Positions 12,318 to 23,351 of a stretch of DNA of 64,000 bases are shown here, piece by piece (positions within the stretch are counted from its first letter, which is position 1; every line of letters starts with the position of its first letter). The notes under the pieces are model-generated. The model was not told the origin of the DNA, ran no database searches, and was given only the letters and a program-made list of their open reading frames with translations. The DNA is taken from positions 25,284,122 through 25,348,121 of the forward strand of contig JAKTNV010000009.1 in NCBI GenBank assembly GCA_022747635.1, written 5' to 3'. Source of the stretch: Hetaerina americana. Taxonomy: Eukaryota > Arthropoda > Insecta > Odonata > Calopterygidae. Made by a program: the position numbers and the translations under genes.

Positions 12318-12395
12318 GGATGATGCAGGTGTCGACATGGATTTGAACCGAAGACCCTCCGCAAGAAACTGCTCTGACCACTGGGCTTCTATATT
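12318..12395 (-). repeat. tRNA-like SINE head
   Basis: On the minus strand an A box (AGCCCAGTGGTCAGAGC) is followed by a B box (GGTTCAAATCC) at normal tRNA spacing. The body downstream (to about 12245) is not recognised elsewhere in the window. It is best read as a SINE head. Confidence 0.55.
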
Positions 12396-12449
12396 CCCCT
12401 GAACAAAATTAAAGAAAAAAGCCATAGTATTGTTATTAACATACAAGAA

Positions 12450-15445
12450 TGAGTAAGGTTACCCATTATTTCAAGCGTAGCTTTTAAAATTGTGCTGACC
12501 ATGGCTTTTTGCAGCTTAACTTTTCAAAAATACGTAAATGTACCATTAAACAACTCTGCTAAAGCCTGTGCTACAATAATTTGTGTAGCCAATTGTTTTT
12601 ATACTCTTTCAGTATTAATGAAAAGTATGTTCCCCAATGAATGATGTTTGCATATCCTCTTCGTATGTGCCCAAGGCGGCTATCTCGAATGATACGCCGG
12701 TATTGATATGAAGTTTAATGGTAAGTCATAATGGATCGATGATCCTGTAAGGAAAGCATAGTACGACATGCCATGTTGCTGTCAAGCCATGTTATATTCG
12801 CGCTTCCGTCGTGCGAGGCCCTTATTTTGCGTTTTCTCTTGGTTTGGTTTCACTAGAGGGGTCGCTAATTGTTGTGGCAGCCAGGTTCAAATGTTTTTCA
12901 ATGTACTCTTATAGACCTAATTCTAGGGTTGAAATACGTGTTAGATGAAATATTTACGTCAGTATAGTTACTCGGGAGTTTTTCCATACTGCTCTTTTGG
13001 TAATCTCATCCGATTAGCGTTCCAAGCAGAATAATTGAGTTTGTGATTAAATCGTCGACTGACTTTTTTTTAGTTTCCCTAGTAGTACGAGGGCTTGCGA
13101 TGAATCTCTGGGGAAGACACTCATCAAGCATAAATAAAAACGCCCAAACGTATTACATAATTTTCAGCGTTGTAATGGAGTGAATCTCCATCTTTAATAG
13201 CTTGGTTTTCTTAGCGCTGGTACTGCTTTCTCCCGGACGATGACGTGAGGCTTCTACGAGCAATGCTTCACTTACGTTCACTCGCGGGCTCAGTGTCCCG
13301 CCTTCCGACGACTTGGAGGAGTGAAATGACCCGAGGGCACATGCATCCATCGTTACGTGGGACGTACTCGTAGCGTAACAGCTGTCATTCTAATCACACG
13401 GTCTGAACTTCACTTTTTGTGCCGCCACGAGAAAACAAGGCATTCGTAGACTAGATGGCGCATGCTCGTTGGAGTTCAATTCTGCCGAGAGTTAGTCCCG
13501 GTGGGAGTTTCGAGGGGGTATGCTTAACTTTTTTCTTACTCAACAATATGTGCAGGCTAACGTGGTGGTTCTCAAGGAGATGTGGATCGGTCCCCCAACC
13601 AGGAGAGACATGTTTTCGAGTAAACTAAATGGTTCCTTTCAATTTAACATCTTTTTACTCTCGCGAATGCAATTGTATGGGTGTACAAATTTTCAATACA
13701 CAATTTTACATGGCCCGCAAGTCTAGCAACCATAAACCGGTCTCCATAACTCTGGAAAAAAACTTTTGACCAGATGTATTTAAATGTTAAAATACCTGAT
13801 TTCCCGTCCTTTTTTTCAAATTACCTGATTTCGCGCCTCGATTTGAAGATATTCCTGCGAGCGTGCTGCGGGCTCGGTTATGTGGAAATAATCACTTGAT
13901 TAACCGCGGTAAAAATAATTAAATGTCGTTATTTTCCCAAAGAGCCGAGGGATTTTACCTATGTAGCACTTGACGCACGTGACTGGAGAGTTTCTTGAGA
14001 CACTTGAAACTTAAATACTTTGGTTAATTAAAGATTGGCAATTTTTCTCAAAATAATTACGCGTTATTTTGTAGGAAATTGCCAATTTTCAAGTTGTCAT
14101 GATATTCCACCAAATCACGCCTGCCACGTCTCGTCTCTTATTATAAATACTTTGGAGTATATGAATAATCACAGTATCCAAAAGGTTGTTTCGGTATGGT
14201 CATTGGTGGACGTTTCCAATAGAAGTTCAGATTGGACATTCCGGAGAAAATCGTAGATTCGGATCCACATCTTGAACCAGAAGGAGGCACGTGATACGGT
14301 ATGATTTCCAGATGAGTCCGCCTGGATCACATTCAGACGGAGTTAAAAGTGAACGTTTCCAAATTTTCGAGGGCAGCCAACGAAAGTATTAGCAGCCGAC
14401 CGACATAGTATTTTCAAGAGCCATGCTCTCTTCTTCTTCCGCATAGATTACGGGTCCTTTAACATAAATGGACTGACAAGGTCAAAACATTTATTTTAAT
14501 TCAAAGGGCACCGCATAGCATGCGGGATAGGGCAACGCGCTGGTGCAGAGAACTTGAGGGCTTGGACGGAGAAGGCTATGTGCAGCGGGTCAAATTCAAC
14601 ACACTCGAGTGGAAAGATCGTCCCATTTACCGCAAAATAAAATACCCCCCTCCTCCTTTTCACTGGTTTCTTCATGGCTATGAGGTCAATGTCCTCCACT
14701 GGTATTTTGAGTCCGAAGAAGTCTCCTTAATCTTAAACTTACTCCTTGCTTGTCAGTGGAATGATATGAGAAAATGGGCAAGAACATTTTTCGTTTCCCT
14801 GTTTGATGACAGGTTCATGCAGTGCCTTTCTGTTGTTCAGAAAAAATTATAAATTCATTTTAGCACGCGTAGATTTTGCGCGATTGCCAAAATAGAAGAG
14901 TATATCGTACAAGAATTCAGTGTCATTTCCGAACAACAAAAGATAACCTAACTGAAAGAAACTGCAGGAGATACGGCAATAAGATATCCTTCTTGCAAGG
15001 AGTAGCCTATTTTATTTTTATTGAATTATTGTCCTCTTCAGGTCCTCGAAGACTTAACCTTACTTAAGTCGGAAATACCTTTTCTCTTCACCTTCTTCCC
15101 CCTTGAGATAACATTTTCATATCTGTAATACATGCAGTATGTAGCAATGCCTCACTAATTTTAAAACCTCCATCGTCCTCTATTGATGCCTTCTCGGAAT
15201 ATCACCTACCACTTATTTGTTTTCCTTTCCACCCACTTCTCCCACTCTCCCCTTCTTATTGTTCCTTCATCGAACCCATTTCATCACACCCATTCGGAAA
15301 ATCCGATAAATTTAGTCCTCTAACGAAAGAACTGGAAATACAGGTATTATCATATAACTCTCCCGTTGTTCACCATAGTTTTACAAACAATCAGATGCGT
15401 GTGGGTTAACTCCTCGTATGATCATCGGTCGTAGGTAAAATCTGA
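12450..15445. other. Stretch without recognised feature
   Basis: No gene or known repeat was recognised in these 3 kb. A 110-codon frame at 14520-14852 (+) has no recognisable domain. Confidence 0.4.
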
Positions 15446-15449
15446 AATC

Positions 15450-16110
15450 GTCTGCTTGTCGCGGTCGAGACGTCATTGTCCGCTCCTTCGTTTCCCTCTC
15501 ACAAGCCGGAGACGTCTCGTGGCGCGCCTCGACGGGGAGAGGCGGCTAGCGGCCCGCGCGCTCAGCTCCCTGGGTCCTTCCCGACAGGCCACGCCGCCGC
15601 CGCCTGCTTCCCTCTCCCGCAAAAACAACCAAGGCGTTCGTCGCCCATCCTCCAACGGAGCCGCCCGAGTGTTAAATGCCCTCCTCGGGGCGCGAGTGGG
15701 AGGCGATGAGGAGGAAGGCGTGGGGAGGAGGCTATCTCTCGGGGAGGATCGCTCGCCACCCCCGCCCACCCTCGAGGCATACGCGGCCGGTCAGTCGCCC
15801 TTCTCTTCCCTCCCTCGAAGGAGTGACCGGGGGTGGTGGGAGGGAAGGTGCAGCACAACTCCCACCCTTCCCCGGAGCCTCGAGGTCCACGAGGCGGAAG
15901 GAGAAGCCCTCCAACGATTTGCCGGCCACCGTGAAGACGGATTCGCGCATCCCCGTCCATCACCCCCTTCCTCCTCCCTCCCCCTTGACTCTTTCCTTCA
16001 AAGACCTTGGCAGTGGGACGTGCGGCTACCACCCCCGTTCGGGCCCCTGCCCCCCTCCCCCTGGGATTGACGCCTCCCTCCGAATCGCGGGATTGGCTCA
16101 GCACTAGAGC
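15450..16110. other. Strong CpG island without recognised gene
   Basis: This is the clearest CpG-rich segment: the 120 bases at 15481-15600 contain about 19 CpG. Frames stay open on both strands, up to 204 codons, but they overlap each other and read as arginine, proline, serine and glycine rich low-complexity protein. I infer a regulatory island or first exon of an unseen transcript. No conserved protein was recognised. Confidence 0.6.
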
Positions 16111-16119
16111 TATTTGATA

Positions 16120-16530
16120 AGGTGTGTTTCGGAAGTGCCGTCTCGAAAATCACAGACATGATCCACTAATAATGAACCTAATTTTCTCAAGTTGTATTTA
16201 TAATATTTTCTCTTTATGAAATCTAAGCAATTATATCCTATTTAATATTATCCCATGATGAAATAACGAATATTTCAGTGTAGCACGATAAACTTTAGGT
16301 AATAAAATAAAATTTATCAGCAGCTAGTATTGTCGTGCATCGTGTAAGTATTTTGATCATTAAACATTATCATCGATATAATATATAGCGTCTTGGATGT
16401 AGCGTGTTTCTTGGAAGTTCAATATATATATGATGTGATCTAAAGCAGGCATCTGCAAAACATACAACTTGGCAAATGTTTAGTCAGTCTAAAGTCCTCG
16501 GATTATTCCTTCGTCTGTCTATTTGTCTCC
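16120..16530. other. AT-rich stretch without recognised feature
   Basis: No feature was recognised. Confidence 0.4.
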
Positions 16531-16534
16531 AATA

Positions 16535-17000
16535 ACTGTGTTCAACTAATGTGGATCATCTCAATGCAACAACTTCAGAGTGTAAAAATCATTCGCCTTG
16601 ACCGGGATTCGAACCCGGATCCCTCGATGTCCGGCCGAGTTCTTTAGCCAGTTAAACTATCGAGGCGTTCTGTTAAATTCAGAAATTTTGGGGCTTTTAA
16701 AGAACAAGATTCTGTGACGAAAAACGGTACATTCAATGTCAAAGGCATTCTTAGTCGTGCGCGACGTGCCACTTCCACGAGGTTAAAGCCTACTTTAAAC
16801 ACTTAGGCGGTTTTCACCTTTTACAAATTGCAAGAGACTGCGGGAGATGCCGCAACATTAATTTTTAACTGTGTCATCCGCTAATGTGCATTTCAATGCA
16901 ACAATTTCAGAGTGTAAAAATCATTCGACTTGACCGGGATTTAACTCCGGATCCCTCGATATCCTGGCTAGTGTTTGAGCCAGTAAATAGTTATGCGTAA
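16535..17000 (-). mobile_element. tRNA-like repeat unit B, tandem copies
   Basis: Two tRNA-like heads on the minus strand lie 332 bp apart. The first (16668-16594) is excellent. It has a seven-base acceptor stem with one mismatch (GCCTCGA / TCAAGGC), an anticodon stem CTCGG/TCGAG with loop CCGGACA, and a perfect T arm (CCGGG-TTCGAAT-CCCGG). Position 33 is C, not the U normal in tRNA, which argues against a working tRNA. The second head (about 16990-16925) is decayed. Both are followed by the same tail (TTTTTACACTCTGAA). The DNA between them matches the region upstream of the head at 62626, so the unit includes sequence on both sides of the head. Confidence 0.8.
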
Positions 17001-17089
17001 TAATTATTACTACTGCCCACAAATTTACAACTTCTTCCTTAAATCATCAAAGCGGTTAGCTTTGTTCATCAATATCGAATAGCATGGAA

Positions 17090-17450
17090 ACTTATTAAGT
17101 CGTAGAGGCAAGAGGAGAAACTTGGATTTAGACTTTTGAGATAGGTATGTGTGCAGAAGGATGAAAAAATGTAGTGAACAGGAGGTAGAATACACAGAAA
17201 TGAGGCAGGAATGGTTAGGGAAATAGGAGGTCATTGTGATAAATCCGAACATTGCCGGAAAAGTGGATGCAGGGCTTATCGAGTTTGATTAGTGAAGAAG
17301 TCTGTGGCATGGATAAGAATATTAGGTGAGCGAGGTCGAGGGGGGTAATATTAGGCATATTGGATGGAATGATTGGGAGCTAAATAAAAGGAGTAACTAT
17401 ATAGAGTTGAAAAATGGTCGCTCAGGTTTAAGAAGTGAGGTTTTAGAGTA
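17090..17450 (+). mobile_element. LINE fragment: RT C-terminal tail
   Basis: With frameshifts, the plus strand gives a worn FEIGMCAEG block (for F-E-M-W-V-W-R-R), then RGRG and ILGILDGMIG near 17335-17370, then NYIELK near 17395-17410. These correspond to G-K-R-G-R-G-R and G-M-L-D-G-M-K-E-G-x-N-Y-x-E-L-K of the family tail. It is 5'-truncated and dead. Confidence 0.65.
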
Positions 17451-17459
17451 ATTTTTAGT

Positions 17460-19765
17460 GTGGTGTTAGGCGAAACTTAAAAATATAGCCATAGTTGGTT
17501 CTTGGGTACAGCAATGACCTATCATGAGTGGCAATTGTCCACAAAATGTACTACGCGTTGCAAATAATTTCGCGAATTTCTCATGAAAATTTTGCGCACC
17601 TAAAAGAGCGCGTTATACTTACTAGAGGATTAGGGTAAGGATAATTGGATGAGTATTTACAGTTTTCATAAATATAAACCCTGAAGTGGTTAATTTCAAC
17701 CCTCCTTAGTTAGCAACCAACTTGAATTAACCCTTCGTACGGTGGCAAAGACAATCCCTCCTCGGGCATCAACCGCGAATGGCCCGCCGCAGGCCCCACC
17801 CAACTGTGTGAGGGAGTGTGTAAAAAGAGATGAGGACGCGAGGGCTCCAACTCACGAAACATCGACCTTACACCCCCACGAGTTCTCTTCTCCTATCCCT
17901 CCGTTCCAACCCCAACTCCCCCTCCACACCCGTGCACGAAGAGGCAATATCACGGTCGGCGTTACTTCATAAAAATGGTCGTTAAAGAAAAAAAGAGAAA
18001 GGAGTTTGCCGGTGTTATAGCTGAGGGCGGAGGGGTTAACTGGGGAGGAGACTGCTTGATCGTCGCTCCTTTCCCCAAGAGTTGTAGGTGGTCGTTAATG
18101 AGGGGGATAATATAAATCCGTTGTCGTATGCACAAGAGGGAATGTTCACAATACCACCTTTCGGCATTCAGTGCATTTATACAGGTACCTGTACGCTATC
18201 ATCTCCGGGTGATGACGCATAAATAACATGAAATTACGGAACGTGGTGGGAACCTTGCTAATACAATGCTGAGAGTCTCTTTAGGACGGATGATATACGA
18301 CGCTGATTTCGAGATCCGTGATCGATCGTTTAGGCCTCATATCTCTCATGCCGCGTAAATTCGCAGTCCTCATGATGAGAAATTAATTTGGCTCATTTTG
18401 TTCCGTGCAACATAACTAGGCAAATTTTTTTTGCCCCTGTTCATTCCACAAAGGTTTTATGGGATTTGATTTCAGCCAGAAATGGGGCATTAGCTATGGC
18501 GAAAAAAACTGATCATTGTGAAATTCCACAACGCATTTATTACGGTAGTGAGACCGGTTTCGTCCGTTACGGAGTTATCAGTTACAGTTAACAAAATAGC
18601 ACAGATTTTTACTGTATTCCAATAAAATCTGAACCCTGTTTTGGTTGTAAATTTTCTCTTAAATTATGTGTTAACTCCTTGGTACATGAATCGACCATCT
18701 CATACACTTATTATGATAAGCAAGTACGCGACCGGAAGTGGGTATTAAGAAACTTCGAAGATGTCACTTTCGCTTATTAGAACATTGATGAATTTAAGGG
18801 AATGAAAGTCCTTGTCGTTGCAATTATTGATTGTTACCTTCTTCCTGCTGTCATCAATGCATATCGTATTGGTGAGGGAATTTTCCGGGTCAAGGTCCAT
18901 GCAGACGAATGCACCGAAGCAGGTGGGCCTAGCGTAATGAGGAAACTGGTTCATTTGATAGGCCTAGAGTAGTTTTTTTCATCGTCACAGCATTCGCGGA
19001 AGGAATTTAAGTGCTGAGCGGGCCGAATTTTCCCCTTTGCATATAGTATTCCAAAACCTAGACGCTCGACTCCAAATAGATATTTTACGAGTCTTTTCCG
19101 GTTCTGTGGAAGACGGGATTGGAGTTCTCAGTAGTAATTCATAGTCTATTGATACACGTTCCCAGTAATTAATTTAATCATTAATAGAAAATAAAGTGCC
19201 TGGCTCGAATTTCCAAGGACATATTTACTCCTCGTTTTCTGATTTATTTTCCAAAAGAAAAGGTTTACTGGCGTATTCAATCGGAACGATAGAGACAAGC
19301 GCTTAGCGCTATCATATCTGTCATTATTGCATCATTGCATTATAATTGCCCTAACATATATCGTAATTAAAGTTTTAACCATTATTGTATTAATTGATAA
19401 AATATAATAATAATTCGAAAAACATCGTCTGGATAGATTACAATTATTATCAGGTTTTTACTATGGTGAATTTTCATTTTACAATTGGTGAATTTCAATT
19501 TCAATGCCTTATTAATTTTATGTCGAATCATAAAACATGCAATATTCGCATACGCCTGTATTTGAAACGGCGAGAATACTATATTCGGTTTAATTCTGGA
19601 TTCTCGCAGTAATATAGCCAGAGTAATGTACTTTCTGTTCATAAATTCTCCAGGAAATCGTTGTAGATCATCAGGGAAAAATAATGAAATGATTTAATCC
19701 TTTAGTGAAGATATAGATTCTCATGTAGACATTTGTTGTCTCAGGCGTAACTTTATGGAATTCAC
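17460..19765. other. Mostly featureless stretch, GC-rich 17740-17960
   Basis: No gene was recognised. A GC-rich segment at about 17740-17960 with C runs resembles the CpG-rich islands elsewhere but is weaker. Confidence 0.4.
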
Positions 19766-19770
19766 AGAAC

Positions 19771-19919
19771 ATATTGAAAGGAAGCAAGTAACTTTGTAAT
19801 TCCACACACACATGCTGATGACGTCACACACCTGATGAAGACGTCCAGCGTCGAAACCTAGGTCGTGTTTTAAATAAAGTGTTTGTAGAATTACAAAGTT
19901 ATTTCCTTCATTTCAATAT
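19771..19919 (+). ncRNA. Hammerhead-ribozyme-like motif inside an inverted repeat
   Basis: The core CTGATGA lies at 19832-19838 and GAAA at 19853-19856. Helix II is GACG (19840-19843) with CGTC (19849-19852). Helix III is minimal: A19856-T63 plus CC/GG closing a TA loop. The cleavage triplet GTC ends at 19864. Helix I pairs CACA-type bases before the core with GTGT after the cleavage site (four pairs). One extra A (19839) sits between CTGATGA and helix II, so it is not canonical. The whole motif is the loop of a 38-bp imperfect inverted repeat (19771-19808 with 19881-19919). Type I hammerheads with very short helix III are known from Penelope-like retroelements and small animal repeats. Membership here is an inference. 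Confidence 0.6.
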
Positions 19920-20069
19920 CTCATGTAGATAGGCTCAATAATCACTCATCTAAACAAATTAGCATTATTTTCAAAGGAAATTAGTAACTGTTAATACATT
20001 AGGAAAGGTAGTTTGTTATTGATCGTATATTTTTTCATGACTTAGTTATCAGAATTAGCCAGCCACTAA

Positions 20070-20345
20070 TTACCTCCTTAATTTTACTCGACACTTGCTT
20101 TTCAATCGAATGATTGGTTGAGTCCACTCTTTCTTTTCTAATGCTAACCTTCTGATGAGTCTTCCGTCTAAAATTACTCTCCACTTGTCCCTTACGTATT
20201 TGTCTCTCAACCTACCTCGTGGGACCTTACCTTCTCTTTTCATATGAATTCTCAACAAATCCATTGCGTCCCGAGATACCCAAAATCCATGTGGTTCTGC
20301 TCTTCGTAATAGTGCTCTATGTTACCTTGTTCTATTTGCATATCG
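20070..20345 (-). mobile_element. LINE fragment: RT extreme C-terminus
   Basis: A 64-codon open frame reads LLRIHMKREGKVPRGRLRDK, followed by RRLALEKKEW. It corresponds to the end of LINE polyproteins (x-I-x-E-G-K-x-x-G-x-R-G-R-P-R ... A-x-D-R-x-x-W). The worn sequence continues upstream to about 20345 with a PHGFW-like block. It looks like a different subfamily from the G-M-L-D-G-M copies. Positions 20350-20670 show nothing else. Confidence 0.65.
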
Positions 20346-20679
20346 TTCATCAATGATGGGAGCACAAAATATTTGGGATCATTAAGCGCTCAAGATAGGA
20401 AAGGGCATCCCCATTGGTCTATGACGATAAGTCTACCTTCTGGTCCGACCTGATGCCTTATTGACCGTTCTTTTTTGATTTAGTTCACATTATAAGTACG
20501 GATTAAAAGCATTTGAAAGCTTAAGGGACTAGTATACCTCGTAAACAGGCCTATTTGGAGGAGACTACTCTCCATCTTTCAAAAATATTGGTGAAGAAAT
20601 ATAACTGAATCGTGTATAAAAAAGATTCGCATATCGTATGATTTCGATGAACTTCATTTTTTGTCCCGCGGACCTTTCT

Positions 20680-21070
20680 TCCATCTCCTCTCCTCCTCTT
20701 AGCTCTACATTTTTGTCCCACCACTCTTGCCCCGTAGCTCTCATCCCGTTCTCCTTCTCCTCCCCCGCCTCAAAAGGTCCCACACCCTCCTCGGACTGCC
20801 CGCCCGCCGGTATAATCTCTCTCCTCGGCCACTTTTACCCTGGCTCCCGTCGAAAGCAAGCTGGGAGTGTGCGCATGCATCCGGGTGGGCCGGCTTTGTG
20901 ACGGGGCGAGAGAGATGAACACCGTGCCCGAGGATTTTTCGAGTGCTGGATGAAAGACGGAGCGATAACAGCGCGGGGAAAGAGCGAGCGGCCAGTTCCG
21001 TTTTAGTCGAAGCGTCCTCTTTGAGTCGTGATGCTCTGAAAGTTTCCTCTCCGAAAAGTTACATACGCCG
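20680..21070. other. CpG-rich, CT-rich island
   Basis: GC-rich with CCTCC and CCCGCC runs and undepleted CpG. No recognised protein. It has the same character as the islands at 5030 and 15450. Confidence 0.45.
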
Positions 21071-21424
21071 ACCTATCCGTCCTTTTATATTTTCCCCCTC
21101 TCTCTTTGGTGAAGCGGGCGTGGTTTCGATAACTGGATTTATTTATTGGGGCACTTCTACAAGTAGGGGGATCTCTTTCACTTGGAAAAGCAAGAAAGAA
21201 TTCATTCACTCCTGTAGTTCAAATACGGTTAATCTCTTATAGGATATCTTATTCATACTTTCGTCCTCGAAGTAAATTTAAGATCCCTATTAGGGCCTTT
21301 TAATTCACTCCTAATCATTACAGTATACGCTGCTACGCCCCTACCTTAATAGTCGAAGAAACAGTAGTCAAGCTTTATTCTTCCATTTCAGTGGTCGGTT
21401 CACTTTCCTTATTTATTTATATGT

Positions 21425-21505
21425 ATTACCTGATGATTTTCACCTTACCTACATACATACATTACCTACGTACATACATACATACATACATATTACCTGA
21501 TGTTA
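21425..21505 (+). repeat. Imperfect TACA tandem repeat with duplicated TTACCTGATG
   Basis: Runs of CATA and TACA separate two copies of a TATTACCTGATG segment (about 21424 and 21490). The second directly precedes the hammerhead-like core, so part of its 5' helix I side appears duplicated. Confidence 0.6.
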
Positions 21506-21550
21506 TTCACCTGATGATGATGCGCAGCATCGAAACCATGGTCGTGAAAT
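21506..21550 (+). ncRNA. Second hammerhead-ribozyme-like motif
   Basis: The core CTGATGA lies at 21511-21517 and GAAA at 21532-21535. Helix II is GATGC (21519-21523) with GCATC (21527-21531), five pairs. Helix III is A/T plus CC/GG closing an AT loop, then the cleavage triplet GTC ends at 21543. Helix I is TTCAC (21506-21510) with GTGAA (21544-21548), five pairs. As in the first motif, one extra base (T21518) follows CTGATGA. The A/T-rich tail that follows (to about 21595) resembles the tail after the first motif. Differences between the two copies in helices I and II keep base pairing. Confidence 0.6.
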
Positions 21551-21619
21551 ATTAAATCTTTATTGTGGAAATGTTAAGTTTCTTTTTTACCCTCACCATG
21601 AAGGAATTCCACAAAGTTA

Positions 21620-23175
21620 AGCCTGAAACTGTTATGTTTATTTAGATGTACTTCAAACATAAAAAAGTACACGTGTTTGCGTCAGGTGTAGTGAATCTTT
21701 CAAGTAACTGATGTGCAAATCTCGAATAAAATGCAACTTATTCACTGACAATAGCAGGAATTAACCAATTTTACGAAAACTCCCATTCAGGTGGAGCTTA
21801 CGGTTAACTCTTTGGTTTTCCCGATTTTGCCAGGTCTTATATACTTTTGGTTCCATTTCCCTTTGCAGGTCAATAGAATTTTTAAAATTGAGAAATAAAA
21901 TTAGTTGAAGTTAGACGTTCACATTAATACCAGTCCGTGAGTTGTGAGAAACACATGGTAAAACTTGAAAAACACGCTTGAAAAATCTTTCCCGAAGAAC
22001 GACTATAAAAGAATTATTTTTCGGATAAATGAAATTCCTTCGTGAGAAACAAGCGGCAGCACACATGCAATGGGACCACGATCTGTGGAATTTAAAATAT
22101 TTATCCAGGCCCCATTAATACACGATCCTTCAAACATTTCTCTTCGCTCCAGGAACGACTGCGCCGCTTTGATTAATGTGGAACCGGCTAATTGAGCGTA
22201 ATCCATTGCGCGTTTTTGGGAAGGAGCTAGTTCTGTTTTCCCCCATCCAGAATCATTTTCTTACATCACGATTCGCCATTTACGCATCGTTATTCTCTTC
22301 CTGTCTCGATTGAAACCACATCCGTATATCACTTTTGATCGGTAATCAATTTCATGCCACGGGGGAATAAGTACAAAACCACTCGTCCGGGTTCGGAAGA
22401 GGGAGAATATCCATGTCCTATGCTCCCTCGTCTTCGGAGTCGAACATTCAACACGCGGCCGTCCGTCGCATATCATCTCCCTCCGCTAATCCTTCCGAAG
22501 GGCCCTATCGCCTCCATCCTTGGCTCCCGGCGGAATGGGTGTTCCTGTCCAACCGCCTCCTCTCCTCCGGGAATGAAATTGCGGAAGAGCATTACCCCAT
22601 TCAAACCTTTTACTCTACTCTTATTTCCCTTCCCAAACCGCCATCATGACTGTCTCACCACAGCTAGTCGGCCTGTAATGATCTTGGGACCTTCCATCAG
22701 TCCATAACACTTTTTTTGTACAATATTTTTAAAAATCATCTTGGCCCGCCTTTTCCTCTTGCTCCAGATTTCTCAAGCACTTTTTATATTATTTTCATAA
22801 TTGATACAAAGTGTCTGTGCCTTAGGTTTGCCAGTCTCTCTCCTTTGCAATTAAATTTTCTTCTTTTGATATGTCATTGTTATAGCAATAATCTCTTTCA
22901 GGGAAATCGTGATTCTTGATTCCATTTCTTCATTTCGTATCGGTTTCTTTCTCCTTTTGAACCATAAACTTCCGAAACACTGCGTCATTTTCTCAAATGA
23001 ACTTGTGCAAGTACGTGTATTGCCGTTATTACTCGAAGATTTTTTACTCGCAATAATCGCGTTCCGCTGCAGTTTTCAATTTTCTACCTGTTGAATTACC
23101 AGGAGGCTGAGAAACATGCTTTGTATATATCATCTTTGTAAACGAATGCTATTCATCTACGACACACGCACATAC
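21620..23175. other. Mostly featureless stretch, GC-rich 22360-22680
   Basis: No gene was recognised. About 22360-22680 is GC-rich with CpG and C runs. A 117-codon frame there has no domain and is best explained by composition. Confidence 0.4.
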
Positions 23176-23179
23176 CGAC

Positions 23180-23277
23180 AATATATAATATATATATATA
23201 GAAATATATAAATAAATAAATAAATATTTATATTATATATATATACATACGAGTATGTGTGTGTGTGTATATATATA

Positions 23278-23338
<61 letters not shown>

Positions 23339-23351
23339 GTATATATATATT
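23180..23351. repeat. (TA)n-rich microsatellite
   Basis: Interrupted (TA)n, TAAA and short (GT)n runs. The array ends exactly where the inverted arm of unit A begins. Confidence 0.9.

Noticed and set aside
15456..16107. Frames of 143-204 codons as coding exons.
   Set aside because: Several overlapping frames on both strands are open because the DNA is GC-rich. The translations are low-complexity.
16594..16668. Functional tRNA gene on the minus strand.
   Set aside because: A good cloverleaf, but C at position 33, an acceptor mismatch, and repeated copies with the same flanks indicate a repeat.
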